Shown here: positions 26,649 to 34,803 of the stretch, in pieces
How positions within the stretch are numbered: the first letter of the stretch is position 1
How the letters are laid out: each line of letters opens with the position of its first letter
Notes under the pieces: generated by a model
The model's database searches: none
Seen by the model: only the letters and a program-made list of their open reading frames with translations
Told to the model about the DNA's origin: nothing
Position numbers and translations under genes: made by a program
DNA from: Prevotellaceae bacterium UBA4361
GTDB taxonomy: Bacteria > Bacteroidota > Bacteroidia > Bacteroidales > Bacteroidaceae
Assembly (NCBI GenBank): GCA_002393575.1
Contig: DGSN01000023.1
Coordinates: forward strand, 55,450 to 119,449
Length of the DNA stretch: 64,000 nucleotides
Direction: 5' to 3'

Positions 26649-26712
26649 CACCCGAATTCAACGAGTTGAAAGTCAAGTAATTTATTTATAAACAAGAAAA
26701 CTGAAGCTAAAC

Positions 26713-27270
26713 ATGTTAGCAGGAGACATTAAGAAAAACGTATGCTTGCGCATTGATGGCAGAATCTATGTCGTTATCGACTTCTTGCACGTCAAGCCAG
26801 GAAAAGGAAACACAGTGATGAGAACTAAGCTGCGCGATGTGCAGGACGGACGTGTGCTGGAGCGCACATGGATTGTCAGCGCAAAGCTTGAAGATGTGCA
26901 GGTGGACCACCGCCAGTTCCAATACCTTTATAAAGAAGGTGAAGACCTCGTGTTCATGAACAACGAGACTTTCGAGCAGGTGAACATCCCAGCAAATGTC
27001 ATCGACGGTGTTGATTTCCTCAAGGAAGGTGAAAACGTTATGGCTACTATCGATGCAGCTACTGACACGATCCTCACCGTGGAAATCCCTGTCAAGGTAG
27101 TTCTCAAGGTCACTTACACTGAGCCAGGACTTAAGGGTGACACAGCAACCAATGCAACCAAGCCAGCAACAGTGGAGACAGGCGCAGAAATCCGCGTTCC
27201 TCTCTTCATCAACGAAGGCGACCTCATCGAAATCGATACACGCGACGGTTCATATGTCACTCGCAAGTAA
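26713..27270 (+). CDS. efp: Elongation factor P
   Basis: 185 aa. Domain I has FLHVKPGKGNTVMRTKLRDV, where the Lys in PGKG is the tip residue modified in many bacteria. Domains II/III follow, with EIPVKVVLKVTYTEPGLKGD and the C-terminal signature VPLFINEGDLIEIDTRDGSY. It relieves ribosome stalling at polyproline. Single gene with promoter and terminator in place. Confidence 0.97.
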   Translation: MLAGDIKKNVCLRIDGRIYVVIDFLHVKPGKGNTVMRTKLRDVQDGRVLERTWIVSAKLEDVQVDHRQFQYLYKEGEDLVFMNNETFEQVNIPANVIDGVDFLKEGENVMATIDAATDTILTVEIPVKVVLKVTYTEPGLKGDTATNATKPATVETGAEIRVPLFINEGDLIEIDTRDGSYVTRK

Positions 27271-27310
27271 TCCTTACAAAAAGTTTTTGTCAAACAAATA
27301 CAACTACAAG

Positions 27311-27342
27311 AAAGAGTTTCCCTCCGCAGGAAACTCTTTTTT
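27311..27342 (+). terminator. efp terminator
   Basis: AAAGAGTTTCC/GGAAACTCTTT stem (27311-27321 with 27329-27339) followed by a T-run. Confidence 0.9.
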
Positions 27343-27498
27343 TTATGGGTGTTCGGAATAGATGCCATCAGGATTTCCGTGTTTCGCATGACCGATGGCT
27401 TAAGATGTCATATCGATGCAATGGGGGATGGTAACCTCTGACTGTGGTCTGATGTACCGTCGTGACTAATCTTGGAGTTCGACGTAAGCCAATCGTTC

Positions 27499-27614
27499 AT
27501 TTGATTGTACTGAACTGACGAGCCTTCGTTGTTTTTCAAGCGAGGGCTCGTTTGAATCACAACGAGGGCTCGCTGATTCGATAACGAGGGCTCGGCGCTT
27601 TAGTAGAATCAAAT
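27499..27614. repeat. CGAGGGCTCG phased-box element, copy 3 (116 bp, both arms intact)
   Basis: Boxes at 27519 (CGAGCCTTCG), 27541, 27563 and 27585, pitch 22 bp; box 1 is in the opposite orientation to boxes 2-4. Arms ATTTGATTGTACTGAA (27499-27514) and TTTAGTAGAATCAAAT (27599-27614) pair at 14 of 16 positions. The flanking DNA (27343-27498 and 27615-27895) has no gene; part of the right flank resembles that of copy 1. Confidence 0.93.
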
Positions 27615-27895
27615 GGACGTTTCAGCCAATCCCCTCATGCGCTGCACCAAAAGCACAGGCTTGTTTCAGTTTCACCGTTTCAGTGTGTTGCCATCGCCTT
27701 GAATTGTCCAGGCGAAAATGCGTTTTCAGACAATGCTCTTGTCCTGAACAGGGCTAATCAAGTTAATCCGATAATCAATGTGTCAACATTTCTGATTTTT
27801 AGAACCGACCTAATGCGAAGATGCTGATAATCAGCCGAAAATTTTTGGACTTTCGGCTTTTCTTTGTCTCTTCGCCAGCAAAATCCAAATCACGC

Positions 27896-28339
27896 ATGAA
27901 AGACTCCCTGGCAAAACGACTCACCTTCCGCATCATGGCAGTAGTAATGGTCATGCTGGCCCTTATTACGAGCTTTGTCTATGTCTCCGTCAGGGACTAT
28001 ATGCTCAATGAGTCGCAGGAGCGCTATTTGGGCATCTTGCTCAAGGCGCGGGAGAAATTGCGACGTACACTGTCGGATGTCTATGTGGCAACGACAAATA
28101 ATGTCCACGACATTGAACGCGACATCGACAACCCCGACCTGATGCCTGAGCACATGGAGCGTATCGTCAGGCAAAACAAAATGTTGGCCAGTTGTGGACT
28201 CCTCCGAATCCTGCTGAATGTCTATAAGCACACTCGTGCCAATGGCCATGCTGCCATCCTGAGAGGAATGGCAGACGAGGTGGAGGAAGTGTTCAGCCTG
28301 AGCGGTTTTTTGCAGCTGTTTAAAGTGGAAGACGTATGA
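27896..28339 (+). CDS. Chimeric protein: N-terminus of a SpoIIE/RsbU-type phosphatase joined to the end of a STAS domain
   Basis: 147 aa from ATG 27896; the frame opens upstream, but the first 25 codons look non-coding. Residues 1-100 have a basic start, one membrane helix (FRIMAVVMVMLALITSFVYV) and the opening of a sensor domain (YLGILLKAREKLRRTLSDVY ... HDIERDIDNPD). This matches the N-terminus of Bacteroidales membrane PP2C phosphatases. At about residue 100 it switches to GLLRILLNVYKHTRANG and VEEVFSLSGFLQLFKVED, the C-terminal half of a STAS anti-sigma antagonist. The phosphatase core and first half of STAS are missing, as after one in-frame deletion. Its stop overlaps the next start (ATGA). 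Probably not functional as a phosphatase. Confidence 0.65.
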   Translation: MKDSLAKRLTFRIMAVVMVMLALITSFVYVSVRDYMLNESQERYLGILLKAREKLRRTLSDVYVATTNNVHDIERDIDNPDLMPEHMERIVRQNKMLASCGLLRILLNVYKHTRANGHAAILRGMADEVEEVFSLSGFLQLFKVEDV

Positions 28340-29022
28340 CCGAGAAGGAAATCAAACAGTTGCAGGACGAGAACACTTTCCTAAAGAAGAAAGTGGAGCG
28401 TCTGAAAGATGAGCTCGTGCGCATGGTCAGCCGCAACCTCGACTTGTCGGAACGCCTCGAATACGACGTTGAGTTACGCCGCCGTGCGCAAGTGGCGCGT
28501 GAAATCATGGAAGGCTATGTGGAGCGTCAGCGGAATGCCGACCTCCAGGATGACGGGCAGTTGTTGGCACTTATCGAGATGCGCGTGGAGAAAGAACGTC
28601 CACACCTGCGTCCCGACTTCAATGCCGACGACTTGGCTGAAATGCTGGGCATAAGCAAAATACGCTTGGCACAGCTCTTCCGCCACCAGACCATCCACCG
28701 CACTCCCGATGCCTATATCGACAACCTCCGTGTCCTGACAGCCCTTCGCCTGCTTCGCGAACAACCCAACTACACCATCGCTGTCGTAGCCGAAGAAGCT
28801 GGCTTCTCCAATGTGCGCACCCTTCAACGCCGCATCCAGGAAGCCATCGGCATGAGTCCCGTTGACTATCGCGTCATGCTCACACGCGACAATGCATTCC
28901 GAAAGAAATCCATACAAACATATAATAAATGGAAGCCATGCAACCCTCTTCGTTGCATGGCTTCCAGTTTTTCCCTCTATTCCACTCATTGTTTTGAGAG
29001 TGAATCCCTATCATTGCATTGA
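28336..29022 (+). CDS. AraC-family transcriptional regulator with coiled-coil N-terminus
   Basis: 228 aa. Residues 1-55 are charged heptad-like (EIKQLQDENTFLKKKVERLK), a likely coiled coil. The AraC-type double HTH spans about 95-185 (DDLAEMLGISKIRLAQLFRH and AVVAEEAGFSNVRTLQRRIQ). The last 35 residues are translated through a perfect 14-bp hairpin terminator (28931-28965) and look non-native. Two TAA codons lie just before the hairpin in another frame (28923-28928), so a one-base slip probably removed the original stop. Start ATG overlaps the upstream stop by 4 bases, so it is co-translated with the chimera. Confidence 0.82.
   Translation: MTEKEIKQLQDENTFLKKKVERLKDELVRMVSRNLDLSERLEYDVELRRRAQVAREIMEGYVERQRNADLQDDGQLLALIEMRVEKERPHLRPDFNADDLAEMLGISKIRLAQLFRHQTIHRTPDAYIDNLRVLTALRLLREQPNYTIAVVAEEAGFSNVRTLQRRIQEAIGMSPVDYRVMLTRDNAFRKKSIQTYNKWKPCNPLRCMASSFSLYSTHCFESESLSLH
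28931..28965 (+). terminator. 14-bp stem terminator inside the 3' end of the AraC-type gene
   Basis: GGAAGCCATGCAAC (28931-28944) pairs with GTTGCATGGCTTCC (28952-28965), followed by AGTTTTTCC. Confidence 0.85.
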
Positions 29023-29049
29023 ATTGAAAAAACAATAATTAGGGATTTT

Positions 29050-29081
29050 CTTGCGCATCCCAATGAAATAACGTAACTTTG
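29050..29081 (+). promoter_or_regulatory. Promoter candidate for the 72-aa gene
   Basis: CTTG (29050-29053), 20 bases, TAACTTTG (29074-29081); the ATG is 28 bases downstream. Confidence 0.55.
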
Positions 29082-29109
29082 CATGTGTAACTAATTAAAA
29101 GTGAAGAAT

Positions 29110-29328
29110 ATGAAACCTACCGTTTTCAATCCCATTCAGCTACAATTGTTGCAAATGTTCTCTCGAATGGATTCCGAGGAAGAACTCAAAGAAGTGCAGC
29201 AACTGCTGTCCGACTATTATTTCAAAAAGGTGGAAAAGCGTGCTGCCGAACTATGGGACAAACTGGAGCTTAACGAGCAGAAACTGGAAGAATTGGCAAA
29301 CATACACGAACGTCTTCCTTACAAATGA
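29110..29328 (+). CDS. Small conserved-type protein, possible orphan antitoxin
   Basis: 72 aa from ATG 29110 (a GTG three codons earlier is the alternative). It is helical and charged: MKPTVFNPIQLQLLQMFSRM, then SEEELKEVQQLLSDYYFKKV and a basic/acidic end LANIHERLPYK. I associate this layout with small Bacteroidales proteins that often sit directly before a PIN-type toxin gene; that is recollection, not something shown here. No toxin gene follows; the next ORF is a mini-dockerin. Function unproven. Confidence 0.7.
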   Translation: MKPTVFNPIQLQLLQMFSRMDSEEELKEVQQLLSDYYFKKVEKRAAELWDKLELNEQKLEELANIHERLPYK

Positions 29329-29364
29329 ATTTACACAATCAGTATAACACTTAAAAACAAAATA

Positions 29365-29529
29365 ATGATGAAAAAGAAGTTATTGATTTTTGTTTTGCTG
29401 CCTTTCATGGCAGTATCAGCAAGTGCTCAGACCATATTTGACAGAGGCGATGCGAATGGTGATGGAAGGTTGGATATCAGTGATGTGGTAGCTATTGTGA
29501 ATGAGATTCTCGGACAATTGTTTTTTTAA
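29365..29529 (+). CDS. Mini-dockerin: signal peptide plus a single dockerin repeat (54 aa)
   Basis: ATG ATG at 29365/29368, stop TAA 29527-29529. The translation is a signal peptide (KKKLLIFVLLPFMAVSASAQ) and then one dockerin calcium-loop/helix unit, GDANGDGRLDISDVVAIVNE, ending ILGQLFF. The mature product would be about 30 residues with nothing else. Its module is 63/69 identical at DNA level (29449-29517 versus 30993-31061) to the C-terminal dockerin of the 428-aa protein 1.5 kb away, so one was copied from the other recently. It may be a truncated relic or an actual secreted peptide. Confidence 0.65.
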   Translation: MMKKKLLIFVLLPFMAVSASAQTIFDRGDANGDGRLDISDVVAIVNEILGQLFF

Positions 29530-29595
29530 TGTTGTGATAAGTTCCTAATGGTAGTTGGAGTGCCCCTTTGGGGCAGAAATCTTTCTTTACAAATA

Positions 29596-29744
29596 ATGAA
29601 AAAAACATTCTATCATTCATTCTCGCCATCGCTGCCATTACAGTGACGTCGCAAAAATGTTCCGATTCCAAGACAATCAAACCTGACTGGCTGTGGAATA
29701 TTAGCGATGTCGTTTTATTGGTGAATATTATCTTGGGTAATTAA
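29596..29744 (+). pseudogene. Frameshifted second mini-dockerin
   Basis: The ATG at 29596 is followed by a run of seven A and hits TGA after 17 codons. With eight A the frame would read MKKNILSFILAIAAITVTSQ, a good signal peptide, then a short linker and NISDVVLLVNIILGN-stop (TAA 29742-29744), a degenerate dockerin helix. The A-run could allow slippage during transcription or replication, so an on/off switch is conceivable; simple decay is equally possible. Confidence 0.6.
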
Positions 29745-29777
29745 CATCATTTTATCTAAATAAAAAATACTTTTGAT

Positions 29778-31064
29778 ATGAAGAAATTCTTCCTTTTATT
29801 AAATATGGTCCTAATGGCTATTGGCATCCAGGCGCAGGATTCCGATTTCTACTATTGGAAATTCAATTTCAAGCCTGGCAATACCATCACATTCAGCGAC
29901 GGATCGACCATTACAATCAATGGAAATCCTGAGGCAAAATATAGCCGAGGAGGAACCGTTTCCTATAGTGGTTTCTCTTTCCCTTCCATTTTGCTCCCAG
30001 TTGGCAATCAGAATACATTTACAGCACCTGAGGGGATGCTGGTTTCGAGAATAAAGTTATATTCCTATGTCAATGCCAACAAGGTTGATGTGGAAGGCGA
30101 TTGCTATTGGAAAGAAGTGGGCGGTGTGCAATACGCTGACGCAAAGGCATCGGGTGGTGCTATGGTTGGTTTTGTTGACAATGGCAAGTACGATCTCCGC
30201 TATTTTTCTATACCAACTCCTCAGAAGACTGTCACCTTCACTACTAAAGGTGCACAGTTCGGTGTCATTATCTTGGCAGAATACGTGAAGGACGAAGGCA
30301 CGGATCCTGACTATGTGACGCTGAATTTCAACTTGATGACGAATCTCCCTGTATCGAACAGCGAGTCGAATGCAGGTGATATTACCGAAGACCAGACATT
30401 TGAGGGTGCCAATGGTATTTCACTCACTGTTTCTCCATCGGGCATTGCCACTCCTAATCGTCTTTGGGGTGTGAACGCAACTCTTCCTGATGGCTCTATT
30501 CACATTATTCCTCAGCTCCGCGTCTATGGCGGCACGATTAAACTCTCATCCGAGCGTCGCAAAATTCTCAGTGCTCAGTTCGAAGTGACTGGCGACAAGT
30601 TTGACCTTACCCCTAACAAGGGCGAACTCACGGGTTTAACTTGGAATGGTGACGCAAAGGACATTGTTTTCACGGTGAATGCACAGTCGCGCATCAGCAG
30701 CATCGCGATAACTCTGGGCGAAGCCGAGGAGAAAATTCCTCTGGCTATTTCATGTAATGATAAGGGAACGGTACTTATCAACGATGCATTCAAATTCACC
30801 GCAGATTTAGGCGAGGTGGATGTTTTGAAAGGTGGAAGCAATACGTTCGTTTTCACACCGAATAAGAATTGTCAATTGGAACAGGTTTTACTGGATGGTT
30901 TGGACGTGACGCTTTCTGTGAAAGAAAACATTTTGACAACAAGAATTCGTGAGGATTCCAAGATGATTGTCACATTCGGAAGGAAAGGTTCTGACGCGAA
31001 CGGTGATGGAAAGTTGGATATCAGTGACGTGGTAGCTATTGTGAATGAGATTCTTGGGCAATAG
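29778..31064 (+). CDS. Secreted protein with C-terminal dockerin
   Basis: 428 aa with a signal peptide (MKKFFLLLNMVLMAIGIQAQ). The body is beta-rich: two related halves with YWKFNFKPGNTITFSDGSTI and LNFNLMTNLPVSNSESNAGD, and AQFEVTGDKFDLTPNKGELT / IVFTVNAQSRISSIAITLGE as in Bacteroidales surface adhesin-like repeats. The last 25 residues are a single dockerin repeat, SDANGDGKLDISDVVAIVNE, taking the place a sorting tail would occupy. No catalytic motif is visible. A strong terminator with a TTCG loop follows at 31089. Confidence 0.8.
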   Translation: MKKFFLLLNMVLMAIGIQAQDSDFYYWKFNFKPGNTITFSDGSTITINGNPEAKYSRGGTVSYSGFSFPSILLPVGNQNTFTAPEGMLVSRIKLYSYVNANKVDVEGDCYWKEVGGVQYADAKASGGAMVGFVDNGKYDLRYFSIPTPQKTVTFTTKGAQFGVIILAEYVKDEGTDPDYVTLNFNLMTNLPVSNSESNAGDITEDQTFEGANGISLTVSPSGIATPNRLWGVNATLPDGSIHIIPQLRVYGGTIKLSSERRKILSAQFEVTGDKFDLTPNKGELTGLTWNGDAKDIVFTVNAQSRISSIAITLGEAEEKIPLAISCNDKGTVLINDAFKFTADLGEVDVLKGGSNTFVFTPNKNCQLEQVLLDGLDVTLSVKENILTTRIREDSKMIVTFGRKGSDANGDGKLDISDVVAIVNEILGQ

Positions 31065-31088
31065 TTCTTATCTCGCTATAATGGTACG

Positions 31089-31123
31089 AAGGGATTGGCA
31101 TTTCGATGTCAGTCCCTTTTTGA
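31089..31123 (+). terminator. Terminator with 13-bp stem and TTCG tetraloop
   Basis: AAGGGATTGGCAT, loop TTCG, ATGTCAGTCCCTT, then TTT. It includes G-T pairs. The remaining bases up to 31374 hold only the upstream region of the next gene, with a TAACTTTG box at 31297-31304. Confidence 0.88.
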
Positions 31124-31374
31124 TGGTAGAAAAAATTGTCAAACCTGTTCTTGGAAGCGATACGAAAAAAGCATTAAGCATGGAGGTTGTCTTTACTCAT
31201 GCTGAAAAACTATAAAATTCTTCTTGCTTCGGTTGATTTTTCTGTTGAAAGAGGGTGAAAAATCGCAAAAACGGCTGAAATACAAGTTTTTTGTCGTAAC
31301 TTTGCAAGTTGAATTAGTATGCAGTTGTTTGGTTGGCTGCAAGAAACAGATTGTTTTTGACGCAAAGGAAGTAG

Positions 31375-33321
31375 ATGGGTCTCATCAAGAAACTTGACAT
31401 ATATGTTCTGAAGAACTTCATTCCGATGTTGCTGGGCACCTTCGTGATCAGTCTGTTCGTCGTTATGATGCAGTTCCTTTGGAAATATGTGGACGACTTG
31501 GTGGGAAAGGGCTTGGAACTGACCGTCCTTGCCAAGTTCTTCTTCTATGCCTCCGAAACTCTCATTTCGTTGGCGCTGCCGATTGCCATCCTGCTGGCAT
31601 CCCTCATTTCGTTCGGAAACATGGGTGAGCGCTTGGAGCTGCTGGCTATCAAGGCGGCTGGCATCTCGCTGGTGCGCACCATGCGGCCGCTGGCAATCTT
31701 GATGGTGATTCTCACGGTGTGGAGCTATCATGTGCAGAACGTGGTAGCACCGAATGCGCAGAAGCAGTTGATGTCGTTGCTGTTCTCCATTCGCCAGAAG
31801 TCGCCCGAACTGGACATTCCCGAGGGCGTGTTCTACGATGGGGTGCAGGGCATGAATCTCTATGTGAACCACAAGAACAAGGAGACGGGTATGCTCTACA
31901 ATTGCATCATCTACAACATGCGCGACGGTGTGAACAATGCCCACATCATTCTTGCCGATTCGGGTAGGCTGGAGACGAGTGCCGACAAGCAGCACCTGAT
32001 TTTGCACCTTTTTAATGGTGAGCAATTCGAGAACCTGCGCAACAATGCCTTGCAGACCAACAATGTGCCTTATCGTCGCGAGACTTTCGTGGAGAAGCAT
32101 TTCATCATCGACTTCGACCAGAACTTCGAGATGAGCGATGCTGACTTCTCCAATTCGGCTCGCACCAAGAGCATCGACAAGCTGGAAGAGGGCATCGACT
32201 CCATCAACCAACTGATTGACAGCACGTCGCATGCATACGCCAACGACATGCAGCGCGGAACGCTCTACGTGCCCGACTATTCGCCACGGCCATCCGTGCA
32301 GAACCAGGAGCATCAGCGGCAAGCGGAACTGGCTGAGCAGAGAAAGGCGGAGCGGAAAGAGGAAACGGCGGTGGAGGCTGTGAACATCGACACGCTCTTC
32401 TCCCACCTCACGAACATGCAGCGCATGAATGTGGTGCAGCGTGCCTTGCAAAAAGTGAACTTGGCGAACCTCGACATGGAGTTCAAGGTGGAAATGATGT
32501 ACCAGTTCGGACGTGAGCAACGAATGCACAAGATACAGATTTGGCAGAAAATCACGCTCGCCTTGGCATGTCTTGTCTTCTTCTTCATCGGTGCGCCGCT
32601 CGGTGCCATCATCCGCAAGGGTGGATTGGGAATGCCAGTGGTGGTGGCTGTGATTATCTTCATCTTCTATTACATCATCAACACGCTGGGCTACAACTTG
32701 GCATACGCGGGCACCATCCCGCCTGTGGTGGGCATGTGGGTGAGTACCGTGGTGCTGGCACCAATCGGTGCGTTCCTCACCGTGAAGTCGAACAACGACT
32801 CGGTGGTGTTCAACATGGATGCTTATCGCAATTTCTTCCGCAAGCTGTGGGGTATTCGAACCAAGCGTCACATCGTGCGCAAGGAAGTGATTATCAACGA
32901 CCCGAACTACGGCGAAGTGGCAACAATGCTGGAACAGGTGGTGGCAGACTGCAAGGAATACCGCCGCACGAAGCACTTGGGACGCTTCCCGAACTATGTG
33001 CATGTGTTCTTCCGTCAGGAGCGCGATGAGGACATCCAGAACATCAGCAACCGACTCGAATACTGTGTGGATGCGCTGTCGAACAGTAAGGACCGCCTCG
33101 TGCTGCGCGACTTGAATGCCTTTCCTGTGCTCGACACTTACTCCCATACTGCCCCATTCCAACGGAAGAATTGGAACATTGCAGCGGGTGTGTTGTTCCC
33201 TGTGGGCATCTTCTTGGTGTTCCGTATGGCTCGCTTCCGTCGCCGTCTGAGCAAGGACCTGAAGCAAATCATCAAGGCAGGCGAGAACATGGTGGAACAG
33301 TGCAGAAAATTGGCAAATTAA
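31375..33321 (+). CDS. LptF/LptG-family permease (YjgP/YjgQ)
   Basis: 648 aa. N-terminal membrane helices (LKNFIPMLLGTFVISLFVVM, FFYASETLISLALPIAILLA) are followed by a long periplasmic domain and then three helices near residues 390-485 (ITLALACLVFFFIGAPLGAI, VVVAVIIFIFYYIINTLGYN). This is the LptF/G layout for the inner-membrane ABC transporter that extracts lipopolysaccharide. The Gln/Glu-rich insert at about 300-340 and a C-terminal cytoplasmic extension with one more helix (VLFPVGIFLVFRMARF) are usual in Bacteroidetes. LptF versus LptG is not decided. The ATG follows AAAGGAAGTAG. Confidence 0.92.
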   Translation: MGLIKKLDIYVLKNFIPMLLGTFVISLFVVMMQFLWKYVDDLVGKGLELTVLAKFFFYASETLISLALPIAILLASLISFGNMGERLELLAIKAAGISLVRTMRPLAILMVILTVWSYHVQNVVAPNAQKQLMSLLFSIRQKSPELDIPEGVFYDGVQGMNLYVNHKNKETGMLYNCIIYNMRDGVNNAHIILADSGRLETSADKQHLILHLFNGEQFENLRNNALQTNNVPYRRETFVEKHFIIDFDQNFEMSDADFSNSARTKSIDKLEEGIDSINQLIDSTSHAYANDMQRGTLYVPDYSPRPSVQNQEHQRQAELAEQRKAERKEETAVEAVNIDTLFSHLTNMQRMNVVQRALQKVNLANLDMEFKVEMMYQFGREQRMHKIQIWQKITLALACLVFFFIGAPLGAIIRKGGLGMPVVVAVIIFIFYYIINTLGYNLAYAGTIPPVVGMWVSTVVLAPIGAFLTVKSNNDSVVFNMDAYRNFFRKLWGIRTKRHIVRKEVIINDPNYGEVATMLEQVVADCKEYRRTKHLGRFPNYVHVFFRQERDEDIQNISNRLEYCVDALSNSKDRLVLRDLNAFPVLDTYSHTAPFQRKNWNIAAGVLFPVGIFLVFRMARFRRRLSKDLKQIIKAGENMVEQCRKLAN

Positions 33322-33337
33322 AAGTTAAAAAAGCCTC

Positions 33338-33441
33338 ACCCCCAGCCCCTCTCCAAAGGGCGAGGGGAGAAGAATGAGTGAAAAATTGCTATCTGCCTCA
33401 ATCACTTCACGCTCCACGCTCCACGCTTCACACTTCACGTT
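33338..33441. repeat. REP-like GC-rich hairpin and GTGAAGCG-type repeat
   Basis: CCCCTCTCC AAA GGGCGAGGGG (about 33350-33368) belongs to the same GC-rich class as 2247-2283. At 33402-33441 follow CTTCACGCTCCACGCTCCAC-type units, the complement of the GTGAAGCG repeats at 42071-42130 and 56220-56275. Confidence 0.6.
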
Positions 33442-33480
33442 AAACTCATAAACTCAAAAACTTAAAAACTCAAAAACTTA
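33440..33480 (+). repeat. A-rich leader repeat before ribBA
   Basis: Units CATAAACTCAAAAACTTAAA run to within 5 bases of the ribBA ATG. Same family as 484-530. Confidence 0.6.
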
Positions 33481-33484
33481 CAAT

Positions 33485-34699
33485 ATGGATAAAGTTAAGT
33501 TTGCAACGATAGAAGCAGCGTTGGAGGACTTCCGCCAAGGCAAGTTCGTCATTGTGGTAGATGATGAAGACCGTGAGAACGAAGGCGACTTCATCACTGC
33601 AGCGGAAATGATTACGCCCGAGAAGGTGAACTTCATGCTGCGTGAAGGTAGGGGAGTGCTGTGTGCTCCTATCACCATCTCGCGTGCAAGAGAACTGGAG
33701 CTGCAGCATCAGGTGGAGGAAAACACGTCGATGCTGGGCACGCCATTCACGGTGACGGTTGACAAACTCGAGGGCTGCACAACGGGTGTTTCTGCTCACG
33801 ACCGTGCTGCCACCATCCGAGCTTTGGCTGACCCTGCATCGAAGCCTGCCGACTTTGGCAGACCAGGACACATCAATCCGCTCTATGCACAGGACAATGG
33901 TGTGCTGCGCCGTGCTGGACACACGGAAGCTGCCATCGACTTGGCACGGCTCTCAGGACTGCGTCCAGCTGCTGCGCTCATCGAAATTCTGAACCCTGAC
34001 GGCACGATGGCGCGTATGCCCGAATTGATAAAAAAAGCCGATGAATTCGACTTAAAAATCATTCAAATCAAGGATCTCATTGCCTTTCGACTGGAGAAAG
34101 AAAGCCTCGTTGAGAAAGGACAAGAAGCCGACCTTCCTACTGAATATGGTCACTTCCACATCATTCCGTTCCGCCAGAAGAGCAACGGACTGGAGCATGT
34201 GGCACTCCTGAAGGGCGAATGGACGAAGGATGAGCCTATCCTCGTGAGAATGCACAGCAGTTGTGCGACGGGCGACATCTTCGGCTCGAAGCGTTGCGAC
34301 TGTGGCGAACAGTTGCACCGTTCGATGCAAATGATAGAAAAGGCTGGCAAGGGACTCATTGTCTATCTCATGCAGGAAGGACGTGGCATTGGTCTGATGA
34401 ACAAGATTGCTGCCTACGTGCTGCAGGAACAGGGACTCGACACGGTGGATGCCAATATCCATCTGGGTTTCGACCCCGACTTGCGCGACTATGGCGTGGG
34501 TGCCCAGATTCTCCGCGACCTGGGCGTGGGAAAGATTCGTCTCATCACGAACAACCCTGTCAAGCGTGTTGGTCTTGAAGGCTACGGACTCGAAATCGTG
34601 GAGAATGTGCCTATTGAGATTCAACCTAACAAATACAATGAACGCTATCTCCACACCAAGCAGGCTCGCATGGGCCATGTGCTGCACTTCAACAAATGA
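33485..34699 (+). CDS. ribBA: Bifunctional DHBP synthase / GTP cyclohydrolase II
   Basis: 404 aa. The N-terminal half is Rib[21 protein letters not shown] (metal-binding acidic loop) and [18 protein letters not shown]. The C-terminal half is Rib[12 protein letters not shown] (two of the zinc cysteines), [14 protein letters not shown] and [19 protein letters not shown]. Both halves keep their key residues, so it should supply both the ribulose-derived and the GTP-derived riboflavin precursors. Stands alone behind an A-rich leader. Confidence 0.97.
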   Translation: MDKVKFATIEAALEDFRQGKFVIVVDDEDRENEGDFITAAEMITPEKVNFMLREGRGVLCAPITISRARELELQHQVEENTSMLGTPFTVTVDKLEGCTTGVSAHDRAATIRALADPASKPADFGRPGHINPLYAQDNGVLRRAGHTEAAIDLARLSGLRPAAALIEILNPDGTMARMPELIKKADEFDLKIIQIKDLIAFRLEKESLVEKGQEADLPTEYGHFHIIPFRQKSNGLEHVALLKGEWTKDEPILVRMHSSCATGDIFGSKRCDCGEQLHRSMQMIEKAGKGLIVYLMQEGRGIGLMNKIAAYVLQEQGLDTVDANIHLGFDPDLRDYGVGAQILRDLGVGKIRLITNNPVKRVGLEGYGLEIVENVPIEIQPNKYNERYLHTKQARMGHVLHFNK

Positions 34700-34718
34700 T
34701 AGTCCACTTCCAACCCAA

Positions 34719-34799
34719 TAAAACTCAAAAACTTACAAACTCGTAAACTCAAAAACTTACAAACTCATAAACTTAAAAACTCAAAAACTTAAAAACTTA
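34719..34799 (+). repeat. A-rich leader repeat before the BI-1 gene
   Basis: About eight 10-base units of AAACTCAAAAACTTACA type fill the whole gap between ribBA and the next start. Confidence 0.65.
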
Positions 34800-34803
34800 C
34801 AAT

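Noticed and set aside
29540..29592. Possible third MITE copy (GTGCCCCTTTGGGGCAGAAA)
   Set aside because: Only the GGCAGAAATCTT stretch resembles MITE B; no inverted ends or target duplication are visible, so at most a relic.
31210..33267. 685-codon ORF opposite the LptF/G gene
   Set aside because: Very His/Arg/Glu-rich mirror reading of a clear membrane protein gene; no domain, signal or promoter.
33171..33377. Small + strand ORF at the end of the LptF/G gene
   Set aside because: Out-of-frame shadow that runs into the REP-like hairpin.
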